Source of the DNA: Alphaproteobacteria bacterium | GTDB lineage: Bacteria; Pseudomonadota; Alphaproteobacteria; Rs-D84 | NCBI GenBank assembly: GCA_024402815.1 | Contig: JAKSTB010000004.1 | Coordinates: 1 to 42,570 of the forward strand | DNA: 42,570 nucleotides | Direction: 5' to 3' | Shown: positions 41,364-42,570 of the stretch, one piece after another | Numbering within the stretch: the stretch's first letter is position 1 | How the letters are laid out: every line of letters starts with the position of its first letter | The notes under the pieces: generated by a model | Seen by the model: only the letters and a program-made list of their open reading frames with translations | Databases searched by the model: none | What the model was told of the DNA's origin: nothing | Program-made: the position numbers and the translations under genes

Positions 41364-42570
41364 TTATTGTTTTTTTACCAATTTGAAACCGTCGACGGTA
41401 TCCATGACTGTCCATCCCGCATTATCGATTTGATTACGCAGTTCATCGGCCGTGGCAAAATCACGTGATTTCTTGGCTTCCAGACGTTTTTGTGCCATGT
41501 TTTTGATTTCTTCTGGTGCGTCAGCAGATTCCAAATCATGTAATTTTTTCGCGTTTTCAACCAGATTCAATCCTAACAAATCATCAACAAAATTCATCAA
41601 ATCCAATTTTGTCGCATTATTTACGGTTTTGTCTTTCAATAAATCTTGGACAGCAACCAAAGATTCTGCGGTTTTCAGGTTGTCTGAAACAGGTGCCAAA
41701 ATCTTGTCATGCCATTGTTGATACAAATCTTGGTCAATTTCGCCGGAATTATCATTCATTAAATCTGCGATTTTGCGAACCAGATTTTTATAACCTGCGG
41801 CTGCTGATTCCAATGCTTCGAATGAGAAAGCCAGTTGAGATTGGAAATGCCCCAAAACAATCCAATAACGATAAATAATTGGGTCTATGTTGCGATTGCG
41901 AACGGCGTCCATACCCAAAAATTCGCCCTTGGATTTAGCCATTTTATCGCCACTTTTATCAAGCAAAAAGCTGAAATGTACCCAATAATGTACCCATGGT
42001 TTGCCAACAATTGGTTCAGATTGTGCAATTTCGTTTGTGTGATGAACGCGTGATAAATCTTCGCCACCGGTGTGAATATCAAAATGTTCGCCCAACAATT
42101 TCATGCTCATAACACAGCATTCAGTATGCCATCCCGGAAAACCAACGCCCCATGGGGAATCCCATTCCATTTGGCGTTTGACATCTTTTGGTGAATATTT
42201 CCACAAAGCAAAATCGGTAGGATTGCGTTTTTCGTTGTTAAATTCAACGCGTGCCCCCGCCCTTTGCCCAGACAAAGAACCACCGGTTAATGCACCATAA
42301 TCTAAAAATTTAGATGTGTCGTAATAAATACCGTCATTTGGAATTTCATAGGTATAACCCAACTTTTCCAATTTTTGAATCAATTCGATCTGTTCTGTTA
42401 TATATTCGGTTGCACGTGGCATATCGGTTGGACGCATATTGTTCAAATCGTCCATATCGCGTAAAAATTCATCCAAATAGAATTTAGCAATATCCCACAC
42501 AGATTTATGATCGCGTGCGGCACCCTTTTCCATTTTATCTTCGCCGGAATCGTCATCTTCATTTGTCAAA
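41364..42570 (-). CDS. cysS: Cysteinyl-tRNA synthetase, N-terminal part outside window
   Basis: Class I aminoacyl-tRNA synthetase that charges tRNA-Cys. The frame is open at the right edge, so the first part with HIGH-like and first zinc Cys is missing; about 402 residues remain. Visible: zinc ligands in GFPGWHTECCVMSMKLLGEH and HHTNEIAQSEP (Cys, His, Glu), the signature loop KMAKSKGEFL (a KMSKS variant), and the C-terminal helical domain with AKKSRDFATADELRNQIDNAGW. The region LTNEDDDSGEDKMEKGAARD and GARVEFNNEKRNPTDFALWK differ from the usual proteobacterial enzyme and, from memory, match the Patescibacteria/archaeal-like CysRS type. It lies upstream of nothing on its strand but the trcR promoter region. 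Confidence 0.93.
   Translation of the reverse strand, partial: LTNEDDDSGEDKMEKGAARDHKSVWDIAKFYLDEFLRDMDDLNNMRPTDMPRATEYITEQIELIQKLEKLGYTYEIPNDGIYYDTSKFLDYGALTGGSLSGQRAGARVEFNNEKRNPTDFALWKYSPKDVKRQMEWDSPWGVGFPGWHTECCVMSMKLLGEHFDIHTGGEDLSRVHHTNEIAQSEPIVGKPWVHYWVHFSFLLDKSGDKMAKSKGEFLGMDAVRNRNIDPIIYRYWIVLGHFQSQLAFSFEALESAAAGYKNLVRKIADLMNDNSGEIDQDLYQQWHDKILAPVSDNLKTAESLVAVQDLLKDKTVNNATKLDLMNFVDDLLGLNLVENAKKLHDLESADAPEEIKNMAQKRLEAKKSRDFATADELRNQIDNAGWTVMDTVDGFKLVKKQ

Noticed and set aside
1-42570. Window being from a Patescibacteria (CPR) genome because of the CPR-like genes
   Set aside because: TrcR/DUF1013, DUF2155, the tailed S16, AddA and the RpoD layout all point to Alphaproteobacteria; CPR genomes lack several of these.

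Overview
The window is a gene-dense, AT-rich stretch of chromosome from what looks like a reduced, possibly host- or gut-associated alphaproteobacterium. The lineage call rests on a TrcR/DUF1013 regulator beside rpoD, a DUF2155 protein, an alphaproteobacterial-style S16 with a long Ala/Glu/Pro tail, an AddA-type helicase and an RpoD of alphaproteobacterial layout. Standard bacterial code with TGA stops fits throughout. There are no rRNAs, CRISPR arrays or insertion sequences. Almost all of it is core chromosome interleaved with lineage-specific small and secreted proteins.

Layout. 1-3700: the 3' part of dnaE, overlapping rsmH. 3761-4931: a membrane protein and a helical protein that look like a conserved pair. 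4988-8914: two secreted cysteine-rich proteins of unknown function. 8963-13559: an XRE regulator, gpmI, an unknown gene, tadA, rsmD and rplY. 13710-16782: dnaK with a heat-shock-like promoter, then a 6-phosphofructokinase on the other strand. 16888-20444: a membrane-anchored LysM protein, a small basic protein and a large repetitive secreted protein. 20612-21760: a small Arg-rich protein, tRNA-Gly(CCC) and an HNH nuclease.

21774-25937 is the S16-RimM-TrmD-L19 operon. It is preceded by a candidate structured small RNA or attenuator. Between rimM and trmD it carries five small cysteine-rich genes plus one frameshifted copy. Most share an N-terminal C-x6-C and a C-terminal C-x2-C and look like a tandemly diversified zinc-binding family. 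This is the best candidate in the window for an undescribed system.

25963-28478: DUF2155 protein, a single-pass membrane protein, a DUF1460-like lipoprotein and tsaD, as one tight operon. 28473-35832: an unknown gene, xseA, another unknown, recN and an AddA split into helicase and nuclease ORFs; three of these are DNA repair genes. 35922-42570: a membrane-anchored coiled-coil protein, tmk, rpoD, trcR and the 3' part of cysS.

Odd points: RpoD has Asn at two promoter-melting aromatic positions; phosphofructokinase has GGNGS in place of GGDGS; cysS, tmk and the 3761-4931 pair resemble, from memory, forms typical of Patescibacteria (CPR); and two promoters carry perfect inverted repeats between the -35 and -10 boxes. 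All functional calls come from reading motifs; no database search was run.
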